This document shows, piece after piece, positions 25,463 through 34,930 of a stretch of DNA of 64,000 bases. The stretch spans positions 1 through 64,000 of the forward strand of contig NZ_JAUSCF010000017.1 in NCBI RefSeq assembly GCF_030651625.1. The letters run 5' to 3'. The position numbers were made by a program, and so were the translations under genes. The notes beneath the pieces were generated by a model. It was not told the origin of the DNA, did not search any database, and saw nothing but the letters and a program-made list of their open reading frames with translations. This DNA comes from Hydrogenophaga sp. (GTDB lineage: Bacteria > Pseudomonadota > Gammaproteobacteria > Burkholderiales > Burkholderiaceae_C). Each line of letters opens with the position of its first letter. Position 1 is the stretch's first letter.

Positions 25463-26629
25463 TCAGTTCACCTTGAAGTAGTCTGACACCACTTGCCAGC
25501 GCGCTTCCTTCAATTGCGACAGACGGGTGGCATTGCTGCCCAGACGTTTCTGCGGGCCGAAGGTCATTTCAGAACTGCCGAAGATGTCCGGTGGGATCAC
25601 CATGGTGTCCATGGCCTTGATGAAGCTGTCGGTGGTCAGGTTGGGACCGGCCTTGCTGGCGGCGCGCAGGAAGGAGTCGACCAGCGAATAGCCATACACC
25701 GAGAACACGGTCGGATCTTCGTTGAACTTGGTCTTGTACTTGTTGGCCCAGAACCGGATCGGCTGCGAGGCTGCGTCCAGATAGGGGTTCTGCACCGTCA
25801 TGGTGGCATAGAAGCCGTCCATGGCCGGGCCACCCAGCTTGTGGATCAGATCGGTGTAGGCCGCACTCGACCCCAGGAAGGTGGGGTTGAAGCCCAGGCG
25901 CTTGGCTGTGGCAATGCCGCCAATGGTCTCCCGGATGATGGTGCCCATCACCACGAAGTCGCACTGGGAAGAAGCCAGTTTTTGCATCTGCGAGGCGAAA
26001 TCGGTGGCGCCGCGCTTGAAGGTGGTGACTTCGGCAAACTGCATGCCCATCGACTTCAGGCCTTCTTCGGCACCGCGGAACACCTCCAGTCCGAACTCGT
26101 CGTCCTGGTACATGGTGCAGACCTTCTTGGCGCCTTTTTCCTTCACCAGCAGCGGCACGGCGGCTTTCATCTGGTCGTAGTAGGTGGCGGCAAACGAGTA
26201 CTTCAGCCGGTGGAAGGGCTCGTACATCTCCCGTGCGGCGGTCACCGGGAAGAAGTTGATCACGTTCTTCTGGAACTGCACCGGCATGGCGGCCATGTTC
26301 TGTGCGGTGCCGATGTGGCCCACCATGGCGAAGATCTTGTCCTGGTTGACCAGCTTCTGTGCGGCCAGCACCGCGCGGCGCGGCTCGTACCCGGAGTCTT
26401 CCACGTTGAGCTTGATCTTGCGGCCATGGATGCCGCCTTGCTCGTTGGCTTCATCCACGCGCAGCATCATGCCGAAGCGCACCTGCTTGCCGAAGCCCGC
26501 CAGCGGGCCTGAGAGGTCCTGGATCGAGCCGAGCACGATCTCGTCCTTGGTGACGCCCTGGGTCTGGGCAAAAGCCGATACGCTGGCCAGCAACAGGCTG
26601 GCAGCGATCAGTGTTGGTTTGGTCTTCAT
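25463..26629 (-). CDS. livK: ABC transporter substrate-binding protein, LivK type
   Basis: This 388-residue periplasmic protein has a cleavable signal (MKTKPTLIAASLLLASVSAFAQ) and a type I binding fold (KDEIVLGSIQDLSGPLAGFG, then NEQGGIHGRKIKLNVEDSGY). This subgroup of branched-chain-amino-acid-type receptors often binds aromatic or acyl compounds instead. It is the last gene of the minus-strand livH-livM-livG-livF-ligase-livK unit and is followed by a strong terminator. The adjoining CoA ligase suggests that the ligand is a carboxylic acid activated after uptake. Confidence 0.88.
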   Translation of the reverse strand: MKTKPTLIAASLLLASVSAFAQTQGVTKDEIVLGSIQDLSGPLAGFGKQVRFGMMLRVDEANEQGGIHGRKIKLNVEDSGYEPRRAVLAAQKLVNQDKIFAMVGHIGTAQNMAAMPVQFQKNVINFFPVTAAREMYEPFHRLKYSFAATYYDQMKAAVPLLVKEKGAKKVCTMYQDDEFGLEVFRGAEEGLKSMGMQFAEVTTFKRGATDFASQMQKLASSQCDFVVMGTIIRETIGGIATAKRLGFNPTFLGSSAAYTDLIHKLGGPAMDGFYATMTVQNPYLDAASQPIRFWANKYKTKFNEDPTVFSVYGYSLVDSFLRAASKAGPNLTTDSFIKAMDTMVIPPDIFGSSEMTFGPQKRLGSNATRLSQLKEARWQVVSDYFKVN

Positions 26630-26705
26630 GCACTTGTCTCCTTGGTTGTGAACGGATGGTTGGCGGTGGCGGGGTGTTTAAGCAGGGGGTGTTCAAGAAG
26701 GAGGC

Positions 26706-28562
26706 TCAGCCGTACATGGCCTCGATCTGTGGGGAATACTTCTTTTCAACCAGCTTGCGTTTGAGCTTCATGGTGGGCGTGAGTTCTTCGTCTTCGGCAG
26801 ACAGCTGGGTATCGAGCAGAAAGAACTTCTTGATCTGTTCCACGCGGGCGAATTTCTTGTTCACTCGGTCGATCTCTTCCTGGATGAGATGCTGCACCTC
26901 GGGCGAACGGGTCAGGCTGGCGTAGTTGGAAAACGGCACATCGTTGTCCTGCGCAAATTTCTCCACGTTCTCCTGGTCGATCATGATGATCACGGTGAGG
27001 TAGGCGCGCTTGTCGCCGATCACCACCGCGTCGGTCACGTAGGGCGAGAACTTCAGTTCGTTCTCGAGCTCGCTGGGCGTGATGTTCTTGCCGCCTGCGG
27101 TGATGATGATGTCTTTCATGCGGTCGGTGATACGGAAAAACCCTTCCTCATCGACCAAGCCCACGTCACCGGTGTGCAGCCATCCGTCGGCGTCGATGGT
27201 CTCGGCCGTCTTCTCAGGCAGGTTCAGGTAGCCCATGAACACGTTGGGGCCACGCACCAGAATCTCGCCGGTGGTCGGGTCCAGCTTCACTTCGTTGTAG
27301 CTGGCGGCAGGGCCGATGCTGCCGGGCTTGATTCGCTCGGCCGGGATGCCGGTGGACGCACCACAGGTCTCGGTCATGCCCCACACTTCCAGCATGGGCA
27401 CGCCCAGCGCCATGTACCAGCGCACCAGATCCGGTGAGATGGGCGCTGCGCCGGTCACCAGAAAGCGCGCCTTGTGAATGCCGATGAGCTTGCGCACGTT
27501 GTTGAGCACCAGCATGCGCGCCATATGGAACTGCAGCTTGAGCGTACCCGGCACGGGCTGATTGGCCAGCACCAGGTCGGCCACCCGCTGGCCCACGCCA
27601 ATGGACCAGCCATACGCCAGTTGCTGCAGCTTGCCGGATTCCTTGAGCGCGATCATCACGCCGGAGTAAAACTTCTCCCACACGCGCGGCACGGCGGTGA
27701 ACACCGTGGGCGCAATCTCGCGCACGTTCTCGGGCACGGTCTCCGGGTTCTCCACGAAGTTGAGCTTGGCGCCGGTGTAGAGCGAGAAGTACTCGCCCCC
27801 CATGCGCTCGGCGATGTGGCACAGCGGCAGAAAACACATGCACTCATCGTTTTCGTCGCGCGAGATCAGTGTGTTGTAGCCGCGCACGGTGTAGATCAGC
27901 CCCTTGTGGCTGTGCATCGCGCCCTTGGGCTTGCCGGTGGTCCCAGATGTGTAAACGAGGATGGCCAGATCGTCTGGCTGGCACGCGGCCACCCGCTGCT
28001 CCAGCATCTGGGGGTGTTGGCGGGCGTGTTCCCTGCCCAGCTCGCGCAAGGCGTCCAGGCTGATCACCTGCGGGTCGTCGAGCTCACGCAAGCCTTCCAT
28101 GTCGAACACCACGATCTTGCGCAGCTTGGGCAGGTGGTCGCGCACCACCAGCGCCTTGTCGAGCTGCTCGTCGTCTTCCACGAACAGCACGGTGGTGCTG
28201 GAGTCTTCGCACAGGTACTGCACCTGCTCGGAAGCGTCGGTGGGGTAGATGCCGTTGGACACACCGCCCGCGCTCAGCACCGCCAAGTCGCTCAGTACCC
28301 ACTCGATGTTGGTGTTGGAGAGGATGGACGCCGTTTCCTTCGGCCCAAAGCCCAGCGCCATGAGACCGTGCGAGATCTCGCGCACGGCTTCAGCGGTCTG
28401 GTTCCATGTCCAGCTGCGCCAGATGCCGAAGTCCTTCTGGCGCATCCACACGTTCGGCTCACGCGCCTTCGCAGCGTTCCAGAACAGCGCCGGAATCGTT
28501 TCGCCCTCCATCACGATATTGGGCTGAGGCTGGATGTGGGAGAGATCCCAGAGAGTACTCAT
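26706..28562 (-). CDS. Long-chain acyl-CoA ligase (AMP-forming)
   Basis: This 618-residue ANL-superfamily enzyme has the P-loop YTSGTTGKPKGAMHSHKG, the A5-like EVWGMTETCGASTG, and the A7-A8 WLHTGDVGLVDEEGFFRITDRMKD. The catalytic lysine lies near the C-terminus in the TPTMKLKRK stretch. The fatty-acyl-CoA synthetase subtype (COG1022) is indicated by LPLCHIAERMGGEYFSL. It activates a carboxylic acid to its CoA thioester in the cytoplasm. The gene sits between livF and livK, so it probably acts on the transported substrate. ATG 28562 is chosen over an upstream frame. Confidence 0.88.
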   Translation of the reverse strand: MSTLWDLSHIQPQPNIVMEGETIPALFWNAAKAREPNVWMRQKDFGIWRSWTWNQTAEAVREISHGLMALGFGPKETASILSNTNIEWVLSDLAVLSAGGVSNGIYPTDASEQVQYLCEDSSTTVLFVEDDEQLDKALVVRDHLPKLRKIVVFDMEGLRELDDPQVISLDALRELGREHARQHPQMLEQRVAACQPDDLAILVYTSGTTGKPKGAMHSHKGLIYTVRGYNTLISRDENDECMCFLPLCHIAERMGGEYFSLYTGAKLNFVENPETVPENVREIAPTVFTAVPRVWEKFYSGVMIALKESGKLQQLAYGWSIGVGQRVADLVLANQPVPGTLKLQFHMARMLVLNNVRKLIGIHKARFLVTGAAPISPDLVRWYMALGVPMLEVWGMTETCGASTGIPAERIKPGSIGPAASYNEVKLDPTTGEILVRGPNVFMGYLNLPEKTAETIDADGWLHTGDVGLVDEEGFFRITDRMKDIIITAGGKNITPSELENELKFSPYVTDAVVIGDKRAYLTVIIMIDQENVEKFAQDNDVPFSNYASLTRSPEVQHLIQEEIDRVNKKFARVEQIKKFFLLDTQLSAEDEELTPTMKLKRKLVEKKYSPQIEAMYG

Positions 28563-28621
28563 TTCAGTGATCCATGACGTTGACAAGCGCCCACACATTG
28601 GCGGAGCGCGATGCCTTCCAA

Positions 28622-28729
28622 TCCAGGGCTCCCGAGGATCCGGCTCCGCCGGTCCAAGGGTGCGTCCCCCTCCCAGCGCCGAAGGCGCGAAATGGAGAGG
28701 GGGAAGACGCGAAGCGGCGCAGGGGGGGG
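28622..28729. repeat. Intergenic repeat element, copy 1
   Basis: The block begins CAGGGCTCCCG, contains a CCGGCTCCGCCGG palindrome, GTGCGTCCCCCTCCC and ends GACGCGAAGCGGCGCAGGGG. It is nearly identical to copy 2 at 28759-28855. Together they fill most of the 303-bp gap between livF and the ligase gene. Related blocks occur at 30535, 31713, 36661, 39226, 39885 and 41297. Confidence 0.85.
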
Positions 28730-28758
28730 CACCGATCTTCCGGAGCGCGTGCCTGAAG

Positions 28759-28855
28759 TCCAGGGCTCCCGTGGAACCGGCTTTGCCGGGCCACAGGGTG
28801 CGTCCCCCTCCCGCCGAAGGCGAGAGAGGGGGAAGACGCGAAGCGGCGCAGGGGG
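28759..28855. repeat. Intergenic repeat element, copy 2
   Basis: Direct repeat of copy 1, about 137 bp downstream, with small indels: CAGGGCTCCCG, then CCGGCTTTGCCGG, GTGCGTCCCCCTCCC and GACGCGAAGCGGCGCAGGGG. It ends 10 bp before the livF stop codon. Confidence 0.85.
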
Positions 28856-28865
28856 TGCCTCATCT

Positions 28866-29654
28866 TCATCTCCAGTTTTTCTTTTTCTTCCAGCGTCGAT
28901 CGGCGCGCACACCCTCTTCCTTCATGCCGAGGTAGAACTCCTTGATGTCGTCCTTTTCGCGCAGCCGGGCACAGGTGTCTTCCATCACGATGCGGCCGTT
29001 CTCCAGCACGTAGCCGTAGTCGGATGCATTGAGCGCCATGTTGGCGTTCTGCTCCACCAGCAAGATGGTGGTACCGCGTTCGCGGTTGATGCGGACCACG
29101 ATCTCGAAAATTTCCTTGGTCAGCTTCGGGCTCAGGCCCAGGCTGGGTTCATCGAGCAGGATCAGGTCCGGGTTGGCCATGAGCGCGCGGCTGATGGCCA
29201 GCATCTGCTGCTGGCCGCCAGAGAGCAGGCCGGCGTCTTGCACCGCGCGCTCGCGCAGGATGGGGAAATAGGTGAACACCGCTTCCATGTCGCGCGCCAC
29301 GCCGTCGCGATCCTTGCGGGTGTAGGCGCCCATGAGCAGGTTGTCCCGCACGCTCAGCAACGGGAACACCTCGCGGCCCTCTGGCACATGGCTCAGACCC
29401 TGCTGCACGATGAAGGCCGGGTCCTGGGCCGTGATGGGTTCGCCTTTGAACTCGATGCTGCCTTTGCGCGGGTCGATGATGCCGCTGATGGTTTTCAGAA
29501 TGGTCGTCTTGCCCGCGCCGTTGGAGCCCAGCACGGTGGCGATCTCGCCGCGCCGCACCTGCAGGCTCACGCCACGGATCGCCTTGATGGGGCCGTAGGC
29601 GCTCTCCACATTGAGCAGCTTGAGTACAGGGGCGTCGGAGGTTGCAACACTCAT
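28866..29654 (-). CDS. livF: Branched-chain-type ABC transporter ATPase LivF
   Basis: This 262-residue ATPase has Walker A GSNGAGKTT, signature LLSGGQQQMLAISRAL, Walker B LILLDEPSLGL and the H-loop region LLVEQNANMAL. The C-terminus extends beyond usual LivF with a basic RRWKKKKNWR tail that ends against the repeat region, possibly an extension caused by repeat insertion. Its start overlaps the livG stop by 4 bp (29651-29654), indicating coupling. Confidence 0.9.
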   Translation of the reverse strand: MSVATSDAPVLKLLNVESAYGPIKAIRGVSLQVRRGEIATVLGSNGAGKTTILKTISGIIDPRKGSIEFKGEPITAQDPAFIVQQGLSHVPEGREVFPLLSVRDNLLMGAYTRKDRDGVARDMEAVFTYFPILRERAVQDAGLLSGGQQQMLAISRALMANPDLILLDEPSLGLSPKLTKEIFEIVVRINRERGTTILLVEQNANMALNASDYGYVLENGRIVMEDTCARLREKDDIKEFYLGMKEEGVRADRRWKKKKNWR

Positions 29655-30487
29655 GCCGATACCCCCGGTGTCTTGTGATTTTCCCGCCGCAGGCCTGACA
29701 CGTCGTCCACCGAACCCAGGTAAGCCTCGATCACGCCGGGATGGGCCTGCACTTCAGCTGGCGTGCCGGTGGCCAGTTCCTCGCCCATGCTCATGGCCAA
29801 CACCCGATCCGACACCTTGGACACCAGCGACATGTCGTGTTCCACCATCAACACCGTGATGCCGAGTTCGTTCTTGATGTCGGTGATCCAGAACGCCATG
29901 TCGTCGGTCTCTTCCACGTTCAGCCCGGAAGAAGGTTCGTCCAGCAGCAGCAACTTGGGCTCGGTGCACAGTGCCCGCGCCAGCTCCACCACCTTGCGCA
30001 CGCCATAAGGCAGGCCGGCCACCATCGATTCGCGGTGGTGCTGCAGGTCCAGCAGCTCGATCACGTGCTCCACCCTTTCACGCGCCTCGATCTCGGCTGC
30101 ACGCGTCTTGCCGGTGAAGAACAGTTCGCTCCAGAGCCCGGTCTTGCGGTGTGTGTGGCGCCCGATCAGCAGATTCTGCAAAACGGTGGCGTGTTCAAAA
30201 AGTTCGATGTTCTGAAACGTGCGTGCAATGCCCAGCGATGCGATTTTGTGTGGCGGCTGCTCGGTGAGCTTGAGCATGCCGTCAGGGCCGGCGAAATCGA
30301 TGTGGCCCGTGGTGGGTGTGTAGATGCGGCTGATCAGGTTGAACACCGTGGTCTTGCCCGCGCCATTGGGCCCGATCAGGGTGAACACCTCACCGCGCTT
30401 CACGTCAAAGCTCACGTTGTTCACCGCGAGCACGCCGCCAAAGCGCACGCTGAGGTTGCGGGCAGACAGAAGGATGTCGTCGGTCAT
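29651..30487 (-). CDS. livG: Branched-chain-type ABC transporter ATPase LivG
   Basis: This 278-residue ATPase has Walker A GPNGAGKTT, a Q-loop (RTFQNIELF), a divergent signature (LPYGVRKVVELARAL, where LSxG is replaced by LPYG as is common in LivG), Walker B LLLLDEPSSGL and H-loop VEHDMSLV. It pairs with LivF under the LivHM channel. Its stop overlaps the livF start. A 140-bp gap with a repeat element separates it from livM. Confidence 0.9.
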   Translation of the reverse strand: MTDDILLSARNLSVRFGGVLAVNNVSFDVKRGEVFTLIGPNGAGKTTVFNLISRIYTPTTGHIDFAGPDGMLKLTEQPPHKIASLGIARTFQNIELFEHATVLQNLLIGRHTHRKTGLWSELFFTGKTRAAEIEARERVEHVIELLDLQHHRESMVAGLPYGVRKVVELARALCTEPKLLLLDEPSSGLNVEETDDMAFWITDIKNELGITVLMVEHDMSLVSKVSDRVLAMSMGEELATGTPAEVQAHPGVIEAYLGSVDDVSGLRRENHKTPGVSA

Positions 30488-30534
30488 GAATGGTTTCAGG
30501 TTGATGACACGTTACGAGCGTAGGGACGCGGACC

Positions 30535-30620
30535 AGAGACACCGAGGAACCGGCTTTGCCGGGCCTCTGGTGTCGCCCCCTTGAGGGGGGATGCGGCTAC
30601 ACGCAGTGGGCAAGCGACGG
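30535..30620. repeat. Intergenic repeat element in the livM-livG junction
   Basis: A palindromic block: GACACC-GAGG ... CCTC-TGGTGTC encloses CCGGCTTTGCCGGG, and is followed by CCCCCTTGAGGGGGG. The same arrangement recurs at 36661-36744. Confidence 0.75.
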
Positions 30621-30627
30621 GGGTGGG

Positions 30628-31704
30628 TCATTTCAATCTGTCGGATTTCTGGAACGATTTCTGCCGCTTGAACATGCCCTTGCGGTAGAACGGGAACAGC
30701 TGGAAGTAGGTGCGGATCTTCAGCCAGCGACCATAAAGGCCCATGGGTTCAAACAGCACGATGGCCACCAGCACCACGCCGTAGACCACGCCCTTGAGGC
30801 CGGTGGCATCGGCAATCACCGCAGGCAGAAAATCCTTGCCGATGGAGATCAGCTGTGGCATCACGATGATGAAGATGGCGCCCAGGAACGCGCCGTGAAT
30901 GGAGCCCAGGCCGCCGATCACGATCATCAGAAGCAGATCCACCGACTGCAGCAGGCTGAACTGGTCAGGGGAGAGAAACTGGATCTGGTGCGCATACAGG
31001 GCGCCGCCAATGCCCGCCAGCGCGGCCGAGAGTGCAAAACTCATGGTCTTGTAGCGCGCCAGATGAATGCCCATGCTCTGCGCCGAAATCTCCGAGTCGC
31101 GAATGGCCACAAATGCCCGCCCGGTGGACGATCGCAGCAGGTTCACGATACCCAGCGTGCACAGCACCGTGACCAGCAGGCAAAGGAAATAGAACTCGGT
31201 GGGTGTATCCAGCGTCCAGCCGAACAGGGCCGGTTGGTTGACCATCATGCCGGCGTTACCGCCGGTCACGCTTTCCCAGCGAGCCATGCCTTCTTCCACG
31301 ATGAAGCCGAACGCCAGCGTGGCCATGCCCAGGTAGATGCCCTTGACCCGCAGAGCAGGCAGGCCAACCACCATGCCCACCGCCGCCGACAGCAGGCCCG
31401 CGCAGGCCAGCGCCAGCGGAAACGGAAAACCCGCATTGACCATGATGGCCTGCGTGTAGGCGCCCACGCCCAGAAACGCCGCATGGCCCAGCGAGAACAA
31501 ACCTGTGAAGCCGGCCAGCAACATCAGGCCCAGGCCCACGATCGCGTAGATCAGCACAAAGGTGAACTGTGCCAGCCAGTACTCCTGCACCAGCCAGGGC
31601 GCCGCCACCATGAACAGGCAAAGCAGCCCGTACCAGAACACATGGCCGCCATGCTTGGCCAGCCGGATGTCCTGGTTGTAGTCGGTCTTAAATAAAAAAC
31701 GCAT
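30628..31704 (-). CDS. livM: Branched-chain-type ABC transporter permease LivM
   Basis: This 358-residue permease starts at ATG 31704 and has about eight to ten membrane helices. The family signature lies in YAIVGLGLMLLAGFTGLFSL and GIYLGMATLAFGFIVEEGM, with the EAA-like loop in RDSEISAQSMGIHLARYKT. It forms the channel with LivH. A C-terminal cytoplasmic tail rich in Arg and Lys (FQLFPFYRKGMFKRQKSFQ) is longer than usual. Confidence 0.9.
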   Translation of the reverse strand: MRFLFKTDYNQDIRLAKHGGHVFWYGLLCLFMVAAPWLVQEYWLAQFTFVLIYAIVGLGLMLLAGFTGLFSLGHAAFLGVGAYTQAIMVNAGFPFPLALACAGLLSAAVGMVVGLPALRVKGIYLGMATLAFGFIVEEGMARWESVTGGNAGMMVNQPALFGWTLDTPTEFYFLCLLVTVLCTLGIVNLLRSSTGRAFVAIRDSEISAQSMGIHLARYKTMSFALSAALAGIGGALYAHQIQFLSPDQFSLLQSVDLLLMIVIGGLGSIHGAFLGAIFIIVMPQLISIGKDFLPAVIADATGLKGVVYGVVLVAIVLFEPMGLYGRWLKIRTYFQLFPFYRKGMFKRQKSFQKSDRLK

Positions 31705-31712
31705 GTCAGCGA

Positions 31713-31796
31713 CTCCCCCCCGAAGCGCCTGCGGCGCAACCCCCCAAGGGGGGCGCTGCCTGCGGCCCGGCAAAGCCGGTTCCGCGGCCGCCCTGG
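31713..31796. repeat. Intergenic repeat element in the livH-livM junction
   Basis: Contains CCCCCC(CG)AAGCGCC-TGC-GGCGC, CCCCCCAAGGGGGG and CCCGGCAAAGCCGG palindromes in the 126-bp gap between livH and livM. It shares the CCGGC-AAA-GCCGG and C-run/G-run modules with the other copies, in the opposite orientation to the copies at 28.6-28.9 kb. Confidence 0.75.
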
Positions 31797-31830
31797 AAGT
31801 GGCCTCGGCTCAAGTGCTTATTCGGCTTCG

Positions 31831-32706
31831 TCATACTTTTTTCCTTAGCTTCTCGCCGAACAGGCCATTGGGCTTGAGCACCAGCATGATCAGCACCACG
31901 ATGTAGGGTGCGATGTCCTTGAAGCCTTCGGGCAGGTAGAACCCGGCCAGGGCTTCCACGATGCCGATGATCAGGCCGCCCACGATGGCGCCGGGCAGGC
32001 TGCCGAAGCCGCCCACCACCGCCGCCGGAAAGGCTTTGAGGCCGATGAAGCCCATGTTGGCGTGCACGAAGGTGATGGGTGCGAGCAGCAGCCCTGCCAC
32101 AGCCGCCACGGCCGCGGCCAGGCCCCAGACGAGCCCGTTGATGCGCTTGACCGGAATGCCCATGTAGTAGGCCGCGAGCTGGTTCTGCGAAGCCGCCTGC
32201 ATGGCGATGCCCAGCTTGGAATAGCGGAACATGGCGAAAAGGCCAGCGCAGAGCACGATGGTGACGCCGATCACCACCACCTGTTCGGCCGACACCACCA
32301 AGGTCCCCAGGCGCATCACTTCGCCAGCGTAGGGAACGGGCAGGGTGTGGGTGTCGGTGCCGATGTCGGGGATCATGGTGATCAGACCGCGCAATACGTA
32401 GCCGACACCGATCGTCAACATCACAATGGTGAAAGCTGGCTGCCCCAGAATGGGGCGGATCACCACGCGCTCAAGCACCACGCCAAAGAGGCCCATGGCA
32501 ATGATGGCCGATGGCACCGCCAGCCAGAACGGAAAGCCCAGCATGGTCATGGTGACCAGGCCAGCGAAGGCGCCCACCATCATCAGGTCGCCCTGGGCAA
32601 AACTGACCGTCTCCGTGGCTTTGTAGATCAGAACGAAGCCCAGGGCAATGAGTCCGTAAATACAGCCCTGGGCCACGCCGCTGATGAGCAGTTGCAGCAG
32701 TTGCAC
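31831..32706 (-). CDS. livH: Branched-chain-type ABC transporter permease LivH
   Basis: This 291-residue permease begins at GTG 32706, supported by AGGAGAAA 7 nt upstream. It has about eight membrane helices with the family signature GCIYGLIALGFVLIYKATE and GDLMMVGAFAGLV, and the EAA-like loop MQAASQNQLAAYYMGIPVKR. It is the first gene of the liv operon and must be driven by a promoter in the 277-bp divergent gap to the AtuA-like gene. Confidence 0.9.
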   Translation of the reverse strand: MQLLQLLISGVAQGCIYGLIALGFVLIYKATETVSFAQGDLMMVGAFAGLVTMTMLGFPFWLAVPSAIIAMGLFGVVLERVVIRPILGQPAFTIVMLTIGVGYVLRGLITMIPDIGTDTHTLPVPYAGEVMRLGTLVVSAEQVVVIGVTIVLCAGLFAMFRYSKLGIAMQAASQNQLAAYYMGIPVKRINGLVWGLAAAVAAVAGLLLAPITFVHANMGFIGLKAFPAAVVGGFGSLPGAIVGGLIIGIVEALAGFYLPEGFKDIAPYIVVLIMLVLKPNGLFGEKLRKKV

Positions 32707-32983
32707 GCGGTTTCTCCTGTGTGGTCTGGCGCCTTGGTCCTCCCGGCGGCTGCTGCAGGCTTTGTGGCAGGTCACCCAGACGATGTGCGGTGTTTATAGC
32801 TGTCTTGCACAAGACTGACGCTAGGGTTCTCCCCAAAAGAGTCGCTTACGTGCCACCATCAGGCTGCGGTGATTGAGCGATCCCGTGGCGGTCGGCGCAG
32901 GCGGCAGTTATTTTCACAAAGCATTCGCTTGGCAAAAATGGACAGAGGTTTTATGCTGCCTTTTCCAATTTCATCCATTCGTC

Positions 32984-34930
32984 ATGAAATCCATTCGCAT
33001 CGGCGCAGGTCTCGGTTTTTACGGTGACAACTGGGAGCCCGTGGTGGCCAGCATTGAACGCGGCAACGTGCAGTTCATTGCCAGCGACCACCTTGCTGAA
33101 CTCACGCTCGCCATCCTGCAGAAAGACCGGCAGCGCGACCCCACGCTGGGTTATGCGCGCGATGTGGTGCCCATGCTGCTGCGTCTGTGGCCGCTCATGC
33201 AGCCACGCGGTGTGCGCTTCGTCTGCAACGCGGGCGGACTCAATCCGCACGGCGCCGCCCAAGCGGTGCTGGCCGCGTTTGCAGCGAAGGGGCTTCAGGC
33301 CCGCGTGGCAGTGGTCGCGGGCGACGATGTGCTGCCCCGCCTGCTCGACACCGACACGCCGTCTGACCAGTTTGCTCATCTGTTCAATGGTTTGCCGGTG
33401 GCCGTTGTGCGCGAGCGACTGGTGTTCGCCAACGCGTACCTGGGCGCTGCGCCCATCGTGCGGGCGCTGGATGCGGGTGCCGACATTGTCATCACCGGCC
33501 GGGTGGCCGATGCGGCGTTGTTCCTGGGGCCGCTGGTGCACGCCCTGGGGTGGACGCTGGAGGGTGCCCACACGGAAACCGACTTGAACCGTCTGGCTCA
33601 AGGGCTCACGGTGGGCCACCTGCTGGAGTGTTCCGGCCAGGGCAGCGGTGGCAATTTCGGCAGCCAGGGCGCGTGGCAGTCCATTCCCGACCTGGCACAC
33701 ATTGGCTACCCCGTCGCCGAAGTCTGGGAAGACAGCCGCGCGCTCATCACCAAGGCGCCCGGCACAGGAGGGCGTATCAATTTCGACACCGTGCGCCAGC
33801 AACTGCTCTACGAAGTGCACAACCCACACGCCTATCTGTCGCCCGATGTGGTGCTCGACATGGATCACATCCAGATCGAAGACAAAGGGCAGGACCGCGT
33901 GCAACTGACGGGAGCCCGTGGTACGGCACCGCCCGATACGCTCAAAGTCGTGGCTGGCTACCGTGACGGCCACAGGGCCGAGGTGACCTGGGGCTTTTCA
34001 TGGCCGGATGCCTGGGACAAGGCGCAAGCCGCGCAAGCCACCATCCGCACGCTGCTCGAAGAGAAGCGCATGCCTTTCGACGAGCTGTACGTGGAATACC
34101 CCGGCCTGAGTTCCGCACACGGGGCGCTCGCGCCGCTGCCGGAAGCGACTGCGCTCAACAACCTGAACGAGATCTGGACGCGCATGGTGCTGCGCACGCC
34201 CAGCAAAGCGGCTGCAGATGGTTTTGGCCGCCTGTTCCCCTGGATCGGCCTGAGCGGCCCTGCCTACACCTGCGGCTTCACCGGCCTGCACAACACCAGC
34301 GAGTTGCTGGGCATCTGGCCTTCGCTGGTGTCACGGCAGGCGGTGGAAGCGCGCGTGGAGGTGCAGCTGCTGGGCAGTACCGCGCCGGTCACTGCCCCTT
34401 TGCACACCCAACTGGCAGGCAACAACAACGCGCCAGCAGACGCCGTTTTCGCTCTCCCCGGACCACTGGCCCCGGTTGGCACTGAGACAGCCTGTCAAAA
34501 GCCCGAGGCCGGAACACACACCGGTTCTGTTCGTGTCCCCTTGGCGCGCATCGCGCACGCACGCAGCGGCGACAAGGCCGACTGGGTCGACTTTGGCCTC
34601 TTCGCCTGGAACGCGACGGGTTACGCCATCCTTGAACGCGAGGTCACAGCCGAACGCGTGCAAGCACACTTCGCGCCCTGGCTGCAGGGTGAAGTGGATG
34701 CCTGGGCCTTGCCAAACATCCTGGCGCTCAAGTTCGTGCTGCGGGGTGCATTGCAGGGTGGGGGGGCACGCAATCTTCGCCTGGACAACCTGGGAAAGTC
34801 CATGGCGGGGGCGTTGTTGCGGCTCGAGATTGAGGTCATGACGGAAGAGTTGGAGCAGGCCCTGAATGCGCCACGTGTGGGGTGGTGGGGTGCAGCCCCC
34901 CCTGCCCATGAAACCGAAGGAATGAGATGA
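32984..34930 (+). CDS. AtuA-family (DUF1446) protein
   Basis: This 648-residue protein has an N-terminal DUF1446/AtuA domain (about 1-450: IRIGAGLGFYGDNWEPV, FVCNAGGLNPHGAAQAVL, GADIVITGRVADAALFLGPL) and a C-terminal AtuA-like ferredoxin-type domain (about 540-640: RIAHARSGDKADWVDFGLFA). Proteins of this family occur in acyclic terpene (citronellol/geranyl) and other branched acyl-CoA degradation loci, but their reaction is not established. It overlaps the following crotonase gene by ATGA (34927-34930), so the two act together. No acyl-CoA carboxylase, usually linked in atu clusters, is present here. Confidence 0.82.
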   Translation: MKSIRIGAGLGFYGDNWEPVVASIERGNVQFIASDHLAELTLAILQKDRQRDPTLGYARDVVPMLLRLWPLMQPRGVRFVCNAGGLNPHGAAQAVLAAFAAKGLQARVAVVAGDDVLPRLLDTDTPSDQFAHLFNGLPVAVVRERLVFANAYLGAAPIVRALDAGADIVITGRVADAALFLGPLVHALGWTLEGAHTETDLNRLAQGLTVGHLLECSGQGSGGNFGSQGAWQSIPDLAHIGYPVAEVWEDSRALITKAPGTGGRINFDTVRQQLLYEVHNPHAYLSPDVVLDMDHIQIEDKGQDRVQLTGARGTAPPDTLKVVAGYRDGHRAEVTWGFSWPDAWDKAQAAQATIRTLLEEKRMPFDELYVEYPGLSSAHGALAPLPEATALNNLNEIWTRMVLRTPSKAAADGFGRLFPWIGLSGPAYTCGFTGLHNTSELLGIWPSLVSRQAVEARVEVQLLGSTAPVTAPLHTQLAGNNNAPADAVFALPGPLAPVGTETACQKPEAGTHTGSVRVPLARIAHARSGDKADWVDFGLFAWNATGYAILEREVTAERVQAHFAPWLQGEVDAWALPNILALKFVLRGALQGGGARNLRLDNLGKSMAGALLRLEIEVMTEELEQALNAPRVGWWGAAPPAHETEGMR

